This document shows, piece after piece, positions 9,036-17,255 of a stretch of DNA of 64,000 nt. Origin of the DNA: COE1 sp965114465 (GTDB lineage: Bacteria; Bacillota; Clostridia; Lachnospirales; Lachnospiraceae). The first letter of the stretch is position 1. Each line of letters starts with the position of its first letter. The stretch is from the NCBI GenBank assembly GCA_965114465.1, contig CBCOYO010000001.1, positions 1 to 64,000 of the forward strand. Reading direction: 5' to 3'. Under the pieces are notes generated by a model. That model ran no database searches, was not told the DNA's origin, and saw only the letters and a program-made list of their open reading frames with translations. The position numbers and the translations under genes were made by a program.

Positions 9036-9306
9036 TTGTTTTTTGCACGATATATTGTATTCCAATTCCACCGCCGTTATTATAACTGCCAATCAGCATA
9101 CAGTCAATATTTTTATCTTTTAATTCATCTTTATAATCAAATAAAGTCACGAACGAATCCGACGATGTACTTACAGCATAAACATAACCTTTTGTTACAG
9201 AACCATCTTCCCTAACAAAATCTCTAATAAGCACTTTACAATTTTTATATTGGTTATAAATATCAGCAACACTTTGCAGTTTCTGACTGTCTACCACTTG
9301 AACCAT
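9028..9306 (-). CDS. Hypothetical protein coupled to the retropepsin-like gene
   Basis: A 92-aa protein beginning MVQVVDSQKLQSVADIYNQY; GGAGGG six bases upstream favours this start over one 24 bases earlier. It has no signal peptide or membrane segment and looks like a small alpha/beta domain. Its stop overlaps the next start, and porB ends 24 bp upstream with no terminator between, so it is probably co-transcribed with the por genes. The family was not recognised. The tight coupling suggests a substrate, inhibitor or partner of the downstream protease-like protein; this is inference only. Confidence 0.65.
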   Translation of the reverse strand: MVQVVDSQKLQSVADIYNQYKNCKVLIRDFVREDGSVTKGYVYAVSTSSDSFVTLFDYKDELKDKNIDCMLIGSYNNGGGIGIQYIVQKTNG

Positions 9307-9330
9307 ATAAAGCCCTCCATAATCCAACAT

Positions 9331-10257
9331 CTATTGACACCGCTCCCGCAGTTCCTCCCACCGTTTATCTACTTCCGCCTGAAACAGCCCCAGTAATTCC
9401 TCATTTCCTTTTTTAAATAAATGCTTAAACCGCTTCTGCGGACGCAAAAACTCCTCAATCGGCATTTTCTCTTTGGGTTCATAGCTAAGTATCCATTTGC
9501 CGTCAACCACTTCGAACAACGGCCAGTAGCAGGTTTCTATCGCCATTTTGCAAATATTCATTAATTCACTTGGTTCATATCCCCAGCCTCTTGGGCAAGG
9601 CGACAGTACATTTAAAAACGCCGGCCCTGGTGTATAGATTGCCTTCTGTGCCTTTGTATATAAATCCTTGAAATTCGTCGTAAATGTGCTCTGCCCCACA
9701 TAGGGAACATGATGCTCTGCAATAATCGCTGTTAAATCCTTGCGCACCTGAATTTTTCCGTTGGATACCTTGCCAGCGGGGGTTGTCGTCGTATCTGCAT
9801 ACTGTGGTGTTGCAGAAGAACGCTGTGTGCCTGTATTCATATATGCACCGTTATCGTAACATACATAGACCATATCATGACCGCGCTCCATTGCGCCAGA
9901 TAAAGACTGAAAACCAATATCATAAGTGCCGCCATCGCCGCCGAAAGTAATAAATTTAAAAGTATCTTTAATTTTGCCTTTTTTCTTTAATACATTGTAT
10001 GCAGTTTCTACGCCGGAAAGCGTTGCGCCTGCGTTCTCAAATGCATTGTGAATATAGCTGTCCTCATAGGCTGTGTAAGGATACATAAAGGAAGAAACCT
10101 CCAAACATCCCGTAGCGTTGCCAACGACTGCTTTATCCCCCTCCTCCAAGGCTCTAAGCACCGTGCGCACAGTCACTGTTCCGCCGCAGCCTGCACACAT
10201 TCTATGTCCAGGAGCTAGACGTTCTGGCTTACTCATAACTTCTTTAAAATCATACAT
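9331..10257 (-). CDS. porB: Pyruvate:ferredoxin oxidoreductase, beta (TPP-binding) subunit
   Basis: A 308-aa thiamine-diphosphate subunit of the four-subunit 2-oxoacid:ferredoxin oxidoreductase, which oxidatively decarboxylates pyruvate to acetyl-CoA and reduces ferredoxin. The TPP/Mg motif is GDGGTYDIGFQ...NGAYMNTG. Cluster-binding cysteines are visible in MCAGCGG (N-terminal), NATGCLEV and SPCPRGWGYEP. SSATPQYADTTTTPAGK is characteristic of pyruvate-type beta subunits. It lies 3 bp after porA in the order porC-porD-porA-porB, and GGAGG precedes the start. The enzyme is oxygen-labile, fitting an anaerobe. Confidence 0.93.
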   Translation of the reverse strand: MYDFKEVMSKPERLAPGHRMCAGCGGTVTVRTVLRALEEGDKAVVGNATGCLEVSSFMYPYTAYEDSYIHNAFENAGATLSGVETAYNVLKKKGKIKDTFKFITFGGDGGTYDIGFQSLSGAMERGHDMVYVCYDNGAYMNTGTQRSSATPQYADTTTTPAGKVSNGKIQVRKDLTAIIAEHHVPYVGQSTFTTNFKDLYTKAQKAIYTPGPAFLNVLSPCPRGWGYEPSELMNICKMAIETCYWPLFEVVDGKWILSYEPKEKMPIEEFLRPQKRFKHLFKKGNEELLGLFQAEVDKRWEELRERCQ

Positions 10258-10260
10258 CTT

Positions 10261-11463
10261 CTAGTCCTCCTTTGTCTGCTGATCACGCAGCCCGATATAT
10301 GTATACATATCCGTAACCGTATGTGTTTCTGCTAAGGTTTCAAGTTTTTCGTACACTTGTTCAAAATCAGAAACTGTAATATCCCTACCGCCTAAACCAT
10401 AGAAATAATTAACGGTATCAGCAGTACAGCGCGCCTGATACATTGCTGCGCGGACTTCTGCGCCAAGCGGCCCCGATGTAGCCGAAAACATTTCGCTTCT
10501 ATCCATAATTGCAACTGCCTTTGCTTTAGAGAGCGCTTTTGCAAGTTCTTCCTCCGGAAACGGACGGAATACGCGAATTTTAATCAATCCAACTTTTTTG
10601 CCGCTGGTGCTGCGGATGTGGTCAATTGCTGCCTTGCACGTACCTGCTGCCGATCCAATAAGAACCACTGCATACTCTGCATCTTCCATTTGATATTCTT
10701 CAAAAAAACCATATTTACGCCCTGTCATTTTTTCAAAGCGTGCTGCAACGTCTAAAATTACCTGACGTGCCTCAATCATTGCCTGACGCTGTCCACGTTT
10801 TGTTTCCATATAGTAGCACGAAACTGCATAAGGGCCTACTGCCAATTTCTCCTCTACATTAAGCAAGTAATGTTTTGGGTTATATTCTCCCACAAAATCC
10901 TTTACTTTCTCATCTTCTACAAGATAAATATTTTCTACACCGTGGCTGGTAATAAATCCGTCCTGACAAACCATAACAGGCAAATGCACTTTTTCATTCT
11001 CCGCAATCGGATAAGCCTGCAAAAAGTTGTCATATACCTCCTGATTGGACTCTGCATAAATCTGAATCCAGCCAGAATCCCGCGCGCCCATACTGTCAGA
11101 GTGATCAGCGTTAATATTAATCGGGCCGGAAAGTGCACGGTTTACCAGCGCCAGCACAATCGGAAGTCGGTTGGAAGCTGCCACATACAACTCCTCCCAC
11201 ATCAACGCCATCCCACAAGAAGACGTTGCTGTCACTGCCCGTGCTCCTGCTGCAGATGCGCCGACCGTTGCGCTCATTGCACTATGTTCACTCTCCACAT
11301 GAATAAATTCCGTATCAATCTCGCCATTTGCAATATAATTTGCTACATACTGCGGAATTTCCGTTGACGGTGTAATCGGAAACGCCGGCATTACATCCGG
11401 GTTAATCTGTTTTATCGCATACGCCACCGCCTCATTCCCCGATAAACGTTCTCTAATTGCCAT
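10261..11463 (-). CDS. porA: Pyruvate:ferredoxin oxidoreductase, alpha subunit
   Basis: A 400-aa protein carrying the pyrimidine-binding domain I (AFPITPSTEIPQYVANY, HVESEHSAMSATVGASAAGA) and the C-terminal domain II of the PorA family (VGLIKIRVFRPFPEEELAKAL). With porB it forms the active centre. Length and motifs are normal. It is separated from porD by 27 bp and from porB by 3 bp, consistent with a single transcript. The ribosome site is an AAGGA with rather long spacing. Confidence 0.92.
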   Translation of the reverse strand: MAIRERLSGNEAVAYAIKQINPDVMPAFPITPSTEIPQYVANYIANGEIDTEFIHVESEHSAMSATVGASAAGARAVTATSSCGMALMWEELYVAASNRLPIVLALVNRALSGPININADHSDSMGARDSGWIQIYAESNQEVYDNFLQAYPIAENEKVHLPVMVCQDGFITSHGVENIYLVEDEKVKDFVGEYNPKHYLLNVEEKLAVGPYAVSCYYMETKRGQRQAMIEARQVILDVAARFEKMTGRKYGFFEEYQMEDAEYAVVLIGSAAGTCKAAIDHIRSTSGKKVGLIKIRVFRPFPEEELAKALSKAKAVAIMDRSEMFSATSGPLGAEVRAAMYQARCTADTVNYFYGLGGRDITVSDFEQVYEKLETLAETHTVTDMYTYIGLRDQQTKED

Positions 11464-11490
11464 AATCTTTATAATTCCTTTCCTGTACCT

Positions 11491-11775
11491 CTATCGCTGC
11501 ATATCAATTGCGCCAAACGGACATACCTTTGCGCAAATTCCACACCCTTTGCAATGATCATAATCAAAATCTGTTCGTTTTCCCTCTGCAACGGGAATCG
11601 ATGAATCTGGACAGACCGGTGTACACAACAGACACTGTTTACATTTTTCCAAATGCCAGATTGGTGTTGCTGTGCGCCATTCACCTGTATTAAATGCCCG
11701 TGACGTTGCCGGCTCAAAAATCTTATTTCCTTCCGTTATCTCCTGCCAAGGACTTTGTTCATTAATTTTATACAT
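11491..11775 (-). CDS. porD: Pyruvate:ferredoxin oxidoreductase, delta (2[4Fe-4S] ferredoxin) subunit
   Basis: A 94-aa ferredoxin-like subunit with two cluster motifs, CKQCLLCTPVCP (about residues 40-51) and CKGCGICAKVCP (about 73-84), which relay electrons from the TPP centre to external ferredoxin. It sits between the gamma and alpha genes as is usual for four-subunit enzymes. The N-terminal 35 residues (EITEGNKIFEPATSRAFNTG) are the normal linker to the complex. Confidence 0.93.
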   Translation of the reverse strand: MYKINEQSPWQEITEGNKIFEPATSRAFNTGEWRTATPIWHLEKCKQCLLCTPVCPDSSIPVAEGKRTDFDYDHCKGCGICAKVCPFGAIDMQR

Positions 11776-11814
11776 AAAAAATCGTTTTCCCTTTCTTTAT
11801 TACTAATCGTTGTT

Positions 11815-12387
11815 TTAGCACGCCTCATCAAACGCCATTTTCAGCGCACGCATATTTCCCTCAATCACCTCTGGCTTTTTCGCAAATTTATGTTGGAAAG
11901 ACGTTTTCATTTCCTTTAAAAATTCATTTCTATCCATAACATTTGATACGGCAACCGCAGCAGCAAGCATAGGCGAATTAGGATAATTCTTGCCAAGCGC
12001 CTTTAATGAAATCTGCTTTGCATTTACCGTATAAACTGCGCCTTTATATCCATGCAGATACGGCTGTAGTTCCTCCTTGGTACGTTCCGAATTAATAATG
12101 ACTGCACCGCCCTCTTTCAATCCTTTTGTAACGTCAATGCTTTCCAGCAGACTTTCATCGACCACAACCACATAATCCGGCTCATAGATATTAGAATGTA
12201 CTGTAATTGGACTGCTGCTAATGCGGTTATATGCTGTAATCGGAGCTCCCATACGTTCCGGCCCATACTCTGGAAACCCCTGCACATATTTTCCTGTTTT
12301 AAATGCTACATCTGCAAGAAGAAGCGCTGCTGTTTTTGCGCCCTGTCCACCGCGTCCATGCCATCTGATTTCAATTGTGTCTTTCAT
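11815..12387 (-). CDS. porC: Pyruvate:ferredoxin oxidoreductase, gamma subunit
   Basis: A 190-aa gamma subunit with the family signature EIRWHGRGGQGAKTAALLLA near the N-terminus and PEYGPERMGAP for CoA-side packing. The start at 12387 has GGAGG ten bases upstream; a TTG at 12396 is too close to that site. It is the first gene of the por cluster. The upstream FHA gene ends 40 bp away with no terminator, so read-through from the FHA genes is possible, and no strong promoter was found in the short gap. Confidence 0.93.
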   Translation of the reverse strand: MKDTIEIRWHGRGGQGAKTAALLLADVAFKTGKYVQGFPEYGPERMGAPITAYNRISSSPITVHSNIYEPDYVVVVDESLLESIDVTKGLKEGGAVIINSERTKEELQPYLHGYKGAVYTVNAKQISLKALGKNYPNSPMLAAAVAVSNVMDRNEFLKEMKTSFQHKFAKKPEVIEGNMRALKMAFDEAC

Positions 12388-12427
12388 AATTTTCAATCCT
12401 CCATTTTATAAATAAAAATTCATTGTT

Positions 12428-13348
12428 TTACGATAAGGGCATGTCTTGTTCTATCTTTACCCGAAATTCGACATCCGCCACACTTAAAATATCATGGTTT
12501 GATAACTCCATTAATTCATTTTTGGGAATCACCTGTGCATTGACAAATGTATGGTTTGTGCTGCCTAAGTCCTGTACAAAATATTTTTTGTTCCGCTCCA
12601 CAATCATACAGTGACGTCTGCTTACTGCCCTTGAAATGGTTTCAGGTATTACACCCGCACACGCTTCGGAATTTGCCCCAATTGTAAAGCTGCTTTGCTC
12701 AATCCGGAAGGTTAGCTCTCCCTCTCTTCCACTGTAATACAATTGCAGACAGATATCTGGCTCTTTTGGACTTTTTCCTGCCAAAATTCCTGACATACCA
12801 CTGCCGAACCGTTCTATTTCCTCTAGCACCTCATCATATGATATTTTATCATATTGTAATAAATGGATAAAATATTCCATCTGTTCCGCCTGTTCTTTTC
12901 CCAAAAATGCGCTGACTTTCGCAATCGTTTCTGCAAACCGCCCAAACCAATCCAAACCATCCGCATAGCGAAATTCTCTTGTAATCGGCAGAATTGCTGT
13001 TATAATATGCAGCGCTGCTGTATTGTAATATATATGTTCGTATTTGTACCAAATACATTCCTTTTTCAAAAATCCATTTGCTTCTACTTTCTGTGTCAAA
13101 TACACTAATTGATATAAAATATCAACCACCGCATTATGATCTAACCTAGGCAGCACCTGCTGCAATTGCACAGATTCTTTTCCCTCCACATAAAAATACA
13201 GCTTATTTTTATCATTCTGTATCTTTCTTCTGCAAGGCAGCATTTCCGCGATCTTAGACTGCTCCAAAATCTTATAGCCAATATCAAAATAAGGATCGGT
13301 TTCCTGATATAAAAATGATATCTGATTTTCTTTAGCCTTCACTATCAT
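12428..13348 (-). CDS. FHA-domain protein with N-terminal DUF6382-type region
   Basis: A 306-aa cytosolic protein. The first ~190 residues resemble the DUF6382 region found before FHA domains in Lachnospiraceae (from memory, not searched). Residues ~205-300 form an FHA fold with the phosphothreonine-binding signatures SRRHCMIV and DLGSTNHTFVN. FHA domains bind phosphorylated Ser/Thr kinase targets and often occur near Hanks kinases and type VII secretion genes, none of which is in this window. The start at 13348 has GGAGG with 8-nt spacing and overlaps the upstream gene by 17 bp, so the two are coupled. The por genes follow in the same direction. Confidence 0.8.
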   Translation of the reverse strand: MIVKAKENQISFLYQETDPYFDIGYKILEQSKIAEMLPCRRKIQNDKNKLYFYVEGKESVQLQQVLPRLDHNAVVDILYQLVYLTQKVEANGFLKKECIWYKYEHIYYNTAALHIITAILPITREFRYADGLDWFGRFAETIAKVSAFLGKEQAEQMEYFIHLLQYDKISYDEVLEEIERFGSGMSGILAGKSPKEPDICLQLYYSGREGELTFRIEQSSFTIGANSEACAGVIPETISRAVSRRHCMIVERNKKYFVQDLGSTNHTFVNAQVIPKNELMELSNHDILSVADVEFRVKIEQDMPLS

Positions 13349-13820
13349 ATGCACCGCCTCCTTCTTCTGTATTATTTTTTCTTAAAATCCTGATAGAATC
13401 CGAAATAATCTCAAATATATGCAGGTGTGATTTTACATCCTTATCCATGCATTGCAAGGTCAGCACCAGTTCCCTTCCCTCCAAAGTCCCCAGCATAAAG
13501 ACATTATAAAAACGGTAACCCATCATATCCGATGTATAACGCAATTCCCCGTAAGCGTGCCCATTAACGCTGCGCTTCTCAATATGCAGACACTGAAAAT
13601 TTGTAATATCCTTGCAGAAACCTTTATAATACTCATTTAAACGTTCATACAGACCTTCCTCGTCCAAATCAGCACCGCCCCGCACAACATCCACCACTAC
13701 TTTTTTATCCTCTGACTGCCAGTGATACTGTGCAATCGGACTGGCAGTTCCTGCGCTTAAGCTGGAGGGCACCATAATCTCCATGCAGTTATTGTACATA
13801 CGATATGTTCGATATAACAT
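13332..13820 (-). CDS. Hypothetical protein coupled to the FHA gene
   Basis: A 162-aa protein beginning MLYRTYRMYNNCMEIMVPSS, with GGAGGG close upstream. It has no signal peptide or membrane span. The pattern of short beta strands ending in a helix (HIFEIISDSIRIL) recalls single-domain proteins such as the DcrB/DUF1795 fold, but this is only a visual impression. It overlaps the FHA gene and probably acts with it. Upstream lies the triple 88-bp structured repeat, so transcription must begin within or beyond those repeats. Confidence 0.65.
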   Translation of the reverse strand: MLYRTYRMYNNCMEIMVPSSLSAGTASPIAQYHWQSEDKKVVVDVVRGGADLDEEGLYERLNEYYKGFCKDITNFQCLHIEKRSVNGHAYGELRYTSDMMGYRFYNVFMLGTLEGRELVLTLQCMDKDVKSHLHIFEIISDSIRILRKNNTEEGGGAYDSEG

Positions 13821-13855
13821 TTTCCCTCCACCTTTCTTTTCTTCTGCTTCCTCTA

Positions 13856-14127
13856 CACGAGTCTGTAATATCGAATTGGGGAATCTCCTTCTCCTCTACT
13901 CGCCGCGCGACCCGTGCGCCGCCTTCGCGGCTTTCTTCCTCTGCACGAGTCTGTAATATCGAGTAAGGGAATGTCCTTCTCCTCTACTCGCCGCGCGACC
14001 CGTGCGCCGCTTCAGCGGCTTTCTTCCTCTGCACGGGTCTATAATATCGAGTTGGGGAATGCCCTTCTCCTCTACTCGCCGCGCGACCCGTGCGCCGCTT
14101 CAGCGGCATTCTTCTTCGGCACGGGTC
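13856..14127. repeat. Three tandem 88-bp structured repeats (family D)
   Basis: Copies start at 13856, 13944 and 14032, with the first bases of a fourth at 14120; the period is exactly 88 bp. Each unit holds two dyads: GACCCGTGC...GCACGGGTC enclosing an inner hairpin (GCCGC/GCGGC), and CGAGT...ACTCG. It is far richer in G+C than its surroundings. The region lies between the guaB terminator and the FHA gene pair and has no reading frame of interest. Single copies of the same architecture lie at 4543, 28579 and 50778. Confidence 0.85.
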
Positions 14128-14134
14128 TGTGCAT

Positions 14135-14163
14135 AAAAACGCTGCCACAACCAAGTGGCAGCG
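14135..14163 (-). terminator. Rho-independent terminator of guaB
   Basis: On the minus strand CGCTGCCAC and GTGGCAGCG form a 9-bp stem with a 6-base loop, followed by TTTTTAT. It begins 17 bases after the guaB stop. Confidence 0.9.
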
Positions 14164-14180
14164 TCCGATTTTGTACCCGC

Positions 14181-15635
14181 TTATTCTTCGACGCTGTAAT
14201 TCGGCGCCTCTTTTGTGATATGGATATCATGCGGATGACTCTCTCGCAGAGCAGCAGCAGAAATTTTAACAAATTTGCCGTTCTGTTTTAATTCCTCTAT
14301 TGTAGCTGTGCCGCAGTATCCCATACCGGAACGCAGACCACCCATTAACTGGAATACTGTATCCTCCACGTTTCCCTTGTAAGCAACTCGTCCTTCCACA
14401 CCTTCTGGTACCAATTTCTTAGCATCAGACTGGAAATAACGGTCTTTGCTGCCGTTCTCCATTGCAGCAATCGAACCCATGCCTCTATATACTTTATATT
14501 TTCTGCCTTGGAATAATTCGAATGTTCCCGGACTTTCCTCACAGCCGGCAAAAATACTGCCCATCATACAAACATTACCGCCCGCTGCAATTGCCTTTGT
14601 CATATCCCCAGAATATTTAATACCACCGTCCGCAATAATCGGAATACCGTACTCTTTCGCCACTGCATACGCATCCATAATCGCTGTAATCTGTGGAACA
14701 CCGATACCGGCAACAACTCTCGTTGTACAAATAGATCCTGGGCCAATTCCTACCTTTACCGCGTCAGCGCCCGCCTCAATCAACGCTTTTGTGCCTTCTC
14801 CTGTTGCAACATTTCCAGCTATTACCTGGAGATCTGGATATGCCTCTTTTATCATTCGCAGACACTTTAATACATTTTCTGAATGGCCATGCGCACTGTC
14901 AAGGACAATTACATCCACCTTTGCTGCAACAAGCGCCTCGACACGCTCTAACACATTTGCCGTAATTCCCACACCTGCGCCACAAAGCAGCCTTCCCTGC
15001 TCGTCCTTAGCCGACAACGGATATTTAATTGTTTTTTCAATATCTTTAATGGTAATCAACCCTTTTAGGTTGAAGTCATCGTCCACAATCGGAAGCTTCT
15101 CCTTGCGTGCCTTTGCAAGAATTTTTTTGGCTTCCTCCAATGTGATACCCTCTTTTGCAGTAATCAGATTTTCTGATGTCATCGATTCCTTGATTTTTTT
15201 TGAAAAATCGGTTTCAAACTTTAAATCACGGTTTGTAATAATGCCGACCAGCTTTCTGCCCTCGGTAATGGGAACGCCGGAAATCCGAAATTTCGCCATT
15301 AATGCATCTGCGTCGCCAAGTGTATGTTCTGGAGTCAATGAAAAGGGGTCTGTAATTACACCATTTTCAGAACGTTTGACCTTGTCCACTTCCTCAGCCT
15401 GCGCCTCAATGGACATATTTTTATGGATAATGCCAATACCGCCCTGCCGCGCCATAGCAATCGCCATTCTATGTTCTGTTACAGTATCCATTCCCGCACT
15501 CATCATGGGAATGTGAAGCTTGATTTTCTTAGTCAACCAAGTTGATAAATCCACTTGATTGGGTATTACCTGTGAGTAGCTTGGAACCAAGAGCACATCG
15601 TCAAAAGTAATTCCTTCACCAATAATCTGACCCAT
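14181..15635 (-). CDS. guaB: Inosine-5'-monophosphate dehydrogenase
   Basis: A 484-aa enzyme of normal length, oxidising IMP to XMP with NAD+, the committed step of GMP synthesis. It has an N-terminal (beta/alpha)8 half with SAGMDTVTEHRMAIAMARQGG, a regulatory pair of CBS domains (about 95-210), and the catalytic loop GPGSICTTRVVAGIGVPQ carrying the active cysteine (about residue 302). The flap YRGMGSIAAM and a C-terminal AALRESHPHDI follow. It is monocistronic, with a consensus promoter at 15699-15727 and its own terminator. No purine riboswitch was seen in the short leader. Confidence 0.97.
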   Translation of the reverse strand: MGQIIGEGITFDDVLLVPSYSQVIPNQVDLSTWLTKKIKLHIPMMSAGMDTVTEHRMAIAMARQGGIGIIHKNMSIEAQAEEVDKVKRSENGVITDPFSLTPEHTLGDADALMAKFRISGVPITEGRKLVGIITNRDLKFETDFSKKIKESMTSENLITAKEGITLEEAKKILAKARKEKLPIVDDDFNLKGLITIKDIEKTIKYPLSAKDEQGRLLCGAGVGITANVLERVEALVAAKVDVIVLDSAHGHSENVLKCLRMIKEAYPDLQVIAGNVATGEGTKALIEAGADAVKVGIGPGSICTTRVVAGIGVPQITAIMDAYAVAKEYGIPIIADGGIKYSGDMTKAIAAGGNVCMMGSIFAGCEESPGTFELFQGRKYKVYRGMGSIAAMENGSKDRYFQSDAKKLVPEGVEGRVAYKGNVEDTVFQLMGGLRSGMGYCGTATIEELKQNGKFVKISAAALRESHPHDIHITKEAPNYSVEE

Positions 15636-15698
15636 TTTTCTTCCTCCTATTTAGTTGTTTGATAAATATGTTTCCATAAATTTATTTAATTGTTCAAA

Positions 15699-15727
15699 AT
15701 TATACAAGAGCAGCTATTACTTGTCAA
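15699..15727 (-). promoter_or_regulatory. Consensus promoter of guaB
   Basis: TTGACA, 17-bp spacer, TATAAT on the minus strand, both hexamers perfect, about 65 bp upstream of the guaB start. Confidence 0.85.
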
Positions 15728-15732
15728 GCATT

Positions 15733-16233
15733 TTATTGCAGAAATACCTTCCTTGGAATAATATTCATCACAGTTTTAGCAAAATCCTCCGTGAGATTTA
15801 ACAGATACTTCTTACTTCCCTCATAATAGAGTACATAAAGCTTCTGATCAGGCAAATCCTTCCCTGCGCTGTAATCGGCTGTCTTTACCTCTCTATTACG
15901 GTAGGAATCTAACTGATGCGATTTCTCTGGCGCCATAATTTCAATTTTGTCCGTTTCAATAGTAGCAATTTTCTTTCTTCTAGTTTTTGCTAAAATCTTA
16001 TCAATGGAAATCTCTCGGTCAACATAGAGATACTCATACTCAATATCTGTCCACTGAAATACAAAATAGTTAAGAACACCACAAACAATCAAGAAAATAA
16101 ACATTACAATTTGTCCTGTAAGCAGTGTAAAGGCGGCACAAACAACAGTCGGTATTACGCAGGCAATCCGCAGCAGCGTCTGTTTCATATCTCGTTCCTT
16201 TTTCACCAATAGTTCCTTATAGCTTTCATTCAT
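15733..16233 (-). CDS. Two-TM hypothetical membrane protein (DUF6106-like)
   Basis: A 166-aa protein (start MNESYKELLVKKERDM) with a short basic N-terminus, two closely spaced hydrophobic helices (about residues 22-60: LRIACVIPTVVCAAFTLL and IVMFIFLIVCGVLNYFVF) and a cytosolic domain of beta strands with YEYLYVDREISIDKILAKTRRK. This layout matches a conserved clostridial family that I recall as DUF6106; no function is known. A pleckstrin-like cytosolic fold would be a fair guess. It ends immediately upstream of the guaB promoter. Two candidate ATGs lie six bases apart; spacing favours 16233. Confidence 0.65.
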   Translation of the reverse strand: MNESYKELLVKKERDMKQTLLRIACVIPTVVCAAFTLLTGQIVMFIFLIVCGVLNYFVFQWTDIEYEYLYVDREISIDKILAKTRRKKIATIETDKIEIMAPEKSHQLDSYRNREVKTADYSAGKDLPDQKLYVLYYEGSKKYLLNLTEDFAKTVMNIIPRKVFLQ

Positions 16234-16353
16234 AACCATAATCCCTTCTTTGTTATTATTTAAAATTTTAGTTCCACAATATTGTTGTATCTTATATCTT
16301 ATTACAAATCAAGCAAATATTCAAGCTTTAGAAAAAATTAATACGCTGTGGAA

Positions 16354-16383
16354 TTGACATTTTATAACCAAAAACGATATGAT
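16354..16383 (+). promoter_or_regulatory. Promoter of the 16461 gene
   Basis: TTGACA, an 18-bp spacer and TATGAT, about 78 bp upstream of the ATG. Confidence 0.6.
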
Positions 16384-16460
16384 ATAGGATATAAATTTAA
16401 CGATAGACAGCCAAACAATACGATTTTTGCTGTCTAATTCTTGGAAAGGAATAGCAAAAT

Positions 16461-17165
16461 ATGGAAGTATATAATAAAAACCGTGACCAAAATAACTCCA
16501 TGCACGACGAAATTCGTGAACAGAATGCAAAACTAAAGGATGCACCTTTTAAGGAGAAATTAGCTTATTTTAAGGAATATTACTTAAAAATGACACTTGT
16601 TGCTGTCGCTGCTATTGGTCTGATTGTATATATTTTAGTGACTACTCTAACTTCTCCCTCCGATACGGCATTTGCGGCTTATTTCTACAACGACACTGGT
16701 GATACATCCGATACAGCACTGATTGACGGCTTTATCGAATACGCACAAATTGATACCAAAAAGCATAATGCCTATATTGACACCACTGTAAATTACTATA
16801 CAGATGGCGCGGGCTATGATATCTATATGGGACTAGAAAAAACAATGGCAGTTATCACCACACAGGAATTGGATATTATTATTGGCGACGATAAAACCAT
16901 TGACTATTTTGCTGCGGGAGAATGCTACTCTGATATCACAAAACAGCTTCCAAGCGATCTGCTAGAACAATTCCAAGATCGGCTCTACTATGCGAAAGTA
17001 GGAGAAACAGACGAAGCAATCCCTGTCGGCATCTATGTCACTGACGCGCCGAAGCTGCAGGAACACCAGTATTATGTAAATATGAAACCCATTCTAACCT
17101 TTGTCACCAACTCCAATAGTATGGAAAATGCGATTCTATTTTTGCGCTATCTCTATGAAACGTAA
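16461..17165 (+). CDS. Single-pass membrane protein, extracellular domain of unknown function
   Basis: A 234-aa protein with a cytosolic charged N-terminus, one strong membrane helix (about 44-62, LKMTLVAVAAIGLIVYILVT) and an extracellular domain of about 170 residues. The domain has a mixed alpha/beta pattern with EKTMAVITTQELDIIIGDDKTIDYF, reminiscent of substrate-binding-protein lobes, but no clear family motif was found. AAAGGA gives a sound start. It has its own promoter and terminator. The domain might bind a small solute; this is a guess. Confidence 0.65.
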   Translation: MEVYNKNRDQNNSMHDEIREQNAKLKDAPFKEKLAYFKEYYLKMTLVAVAAIGLIVYILVTTLTSPSDTAFAAYFYNDTGDTSDTALIDGFIEYAQIDTKKHNAYIDTTVNYYTDGAGYDIYMGLEKTMAVITTQELDIIIGDDKTIDYFAAGECYSDITKQLPSDLLEQFQDRLYYAKVGETDEAIPVGIYVTDAPKLQEHQYYVNMKPILTFVTNSNSMENAILFLRYLYET

Positions 17166-17180
17166 ATTTGAAGCATAACA

Positions 17181-17222
17181 AAAAACCTCCTTTACAGCCA
17201 AACTGCAAAAAGGAGGTTTTTA
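17181..17222. terminator. Bidirectional terminator
   Basis: AAAACCTCCTTT and AAAGGAGGTTTT form a 12-bp stem with A and T runs on both sides. It serves the plus-strand gene ending at 17165 and the minus-strand gene ending at 17256. Confidence 0.9.
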
Positions 17223-17255
17223 TTATGTCTGCCTATACAGGCGTACCAATCCGGA

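Noticed and set aside
10870..11367. 165-codon plus-strand frame opposite porA
   Set aside because: Antisense shadow of a certain gene; Cys/His-rich only because of the codons opposite.
13856..14127. CRISPR array
   Set aside because: The 88-bp units are contiguous without variable spacers, and no cas gene is in the window.
14446..15516. Long open frame on the plus strand (356 codons) opposite guaB
   Set aside because: It lies wholly inside guaB in antisense, lacks a ribosome site, and has the biased composition expected of a shadow frame.
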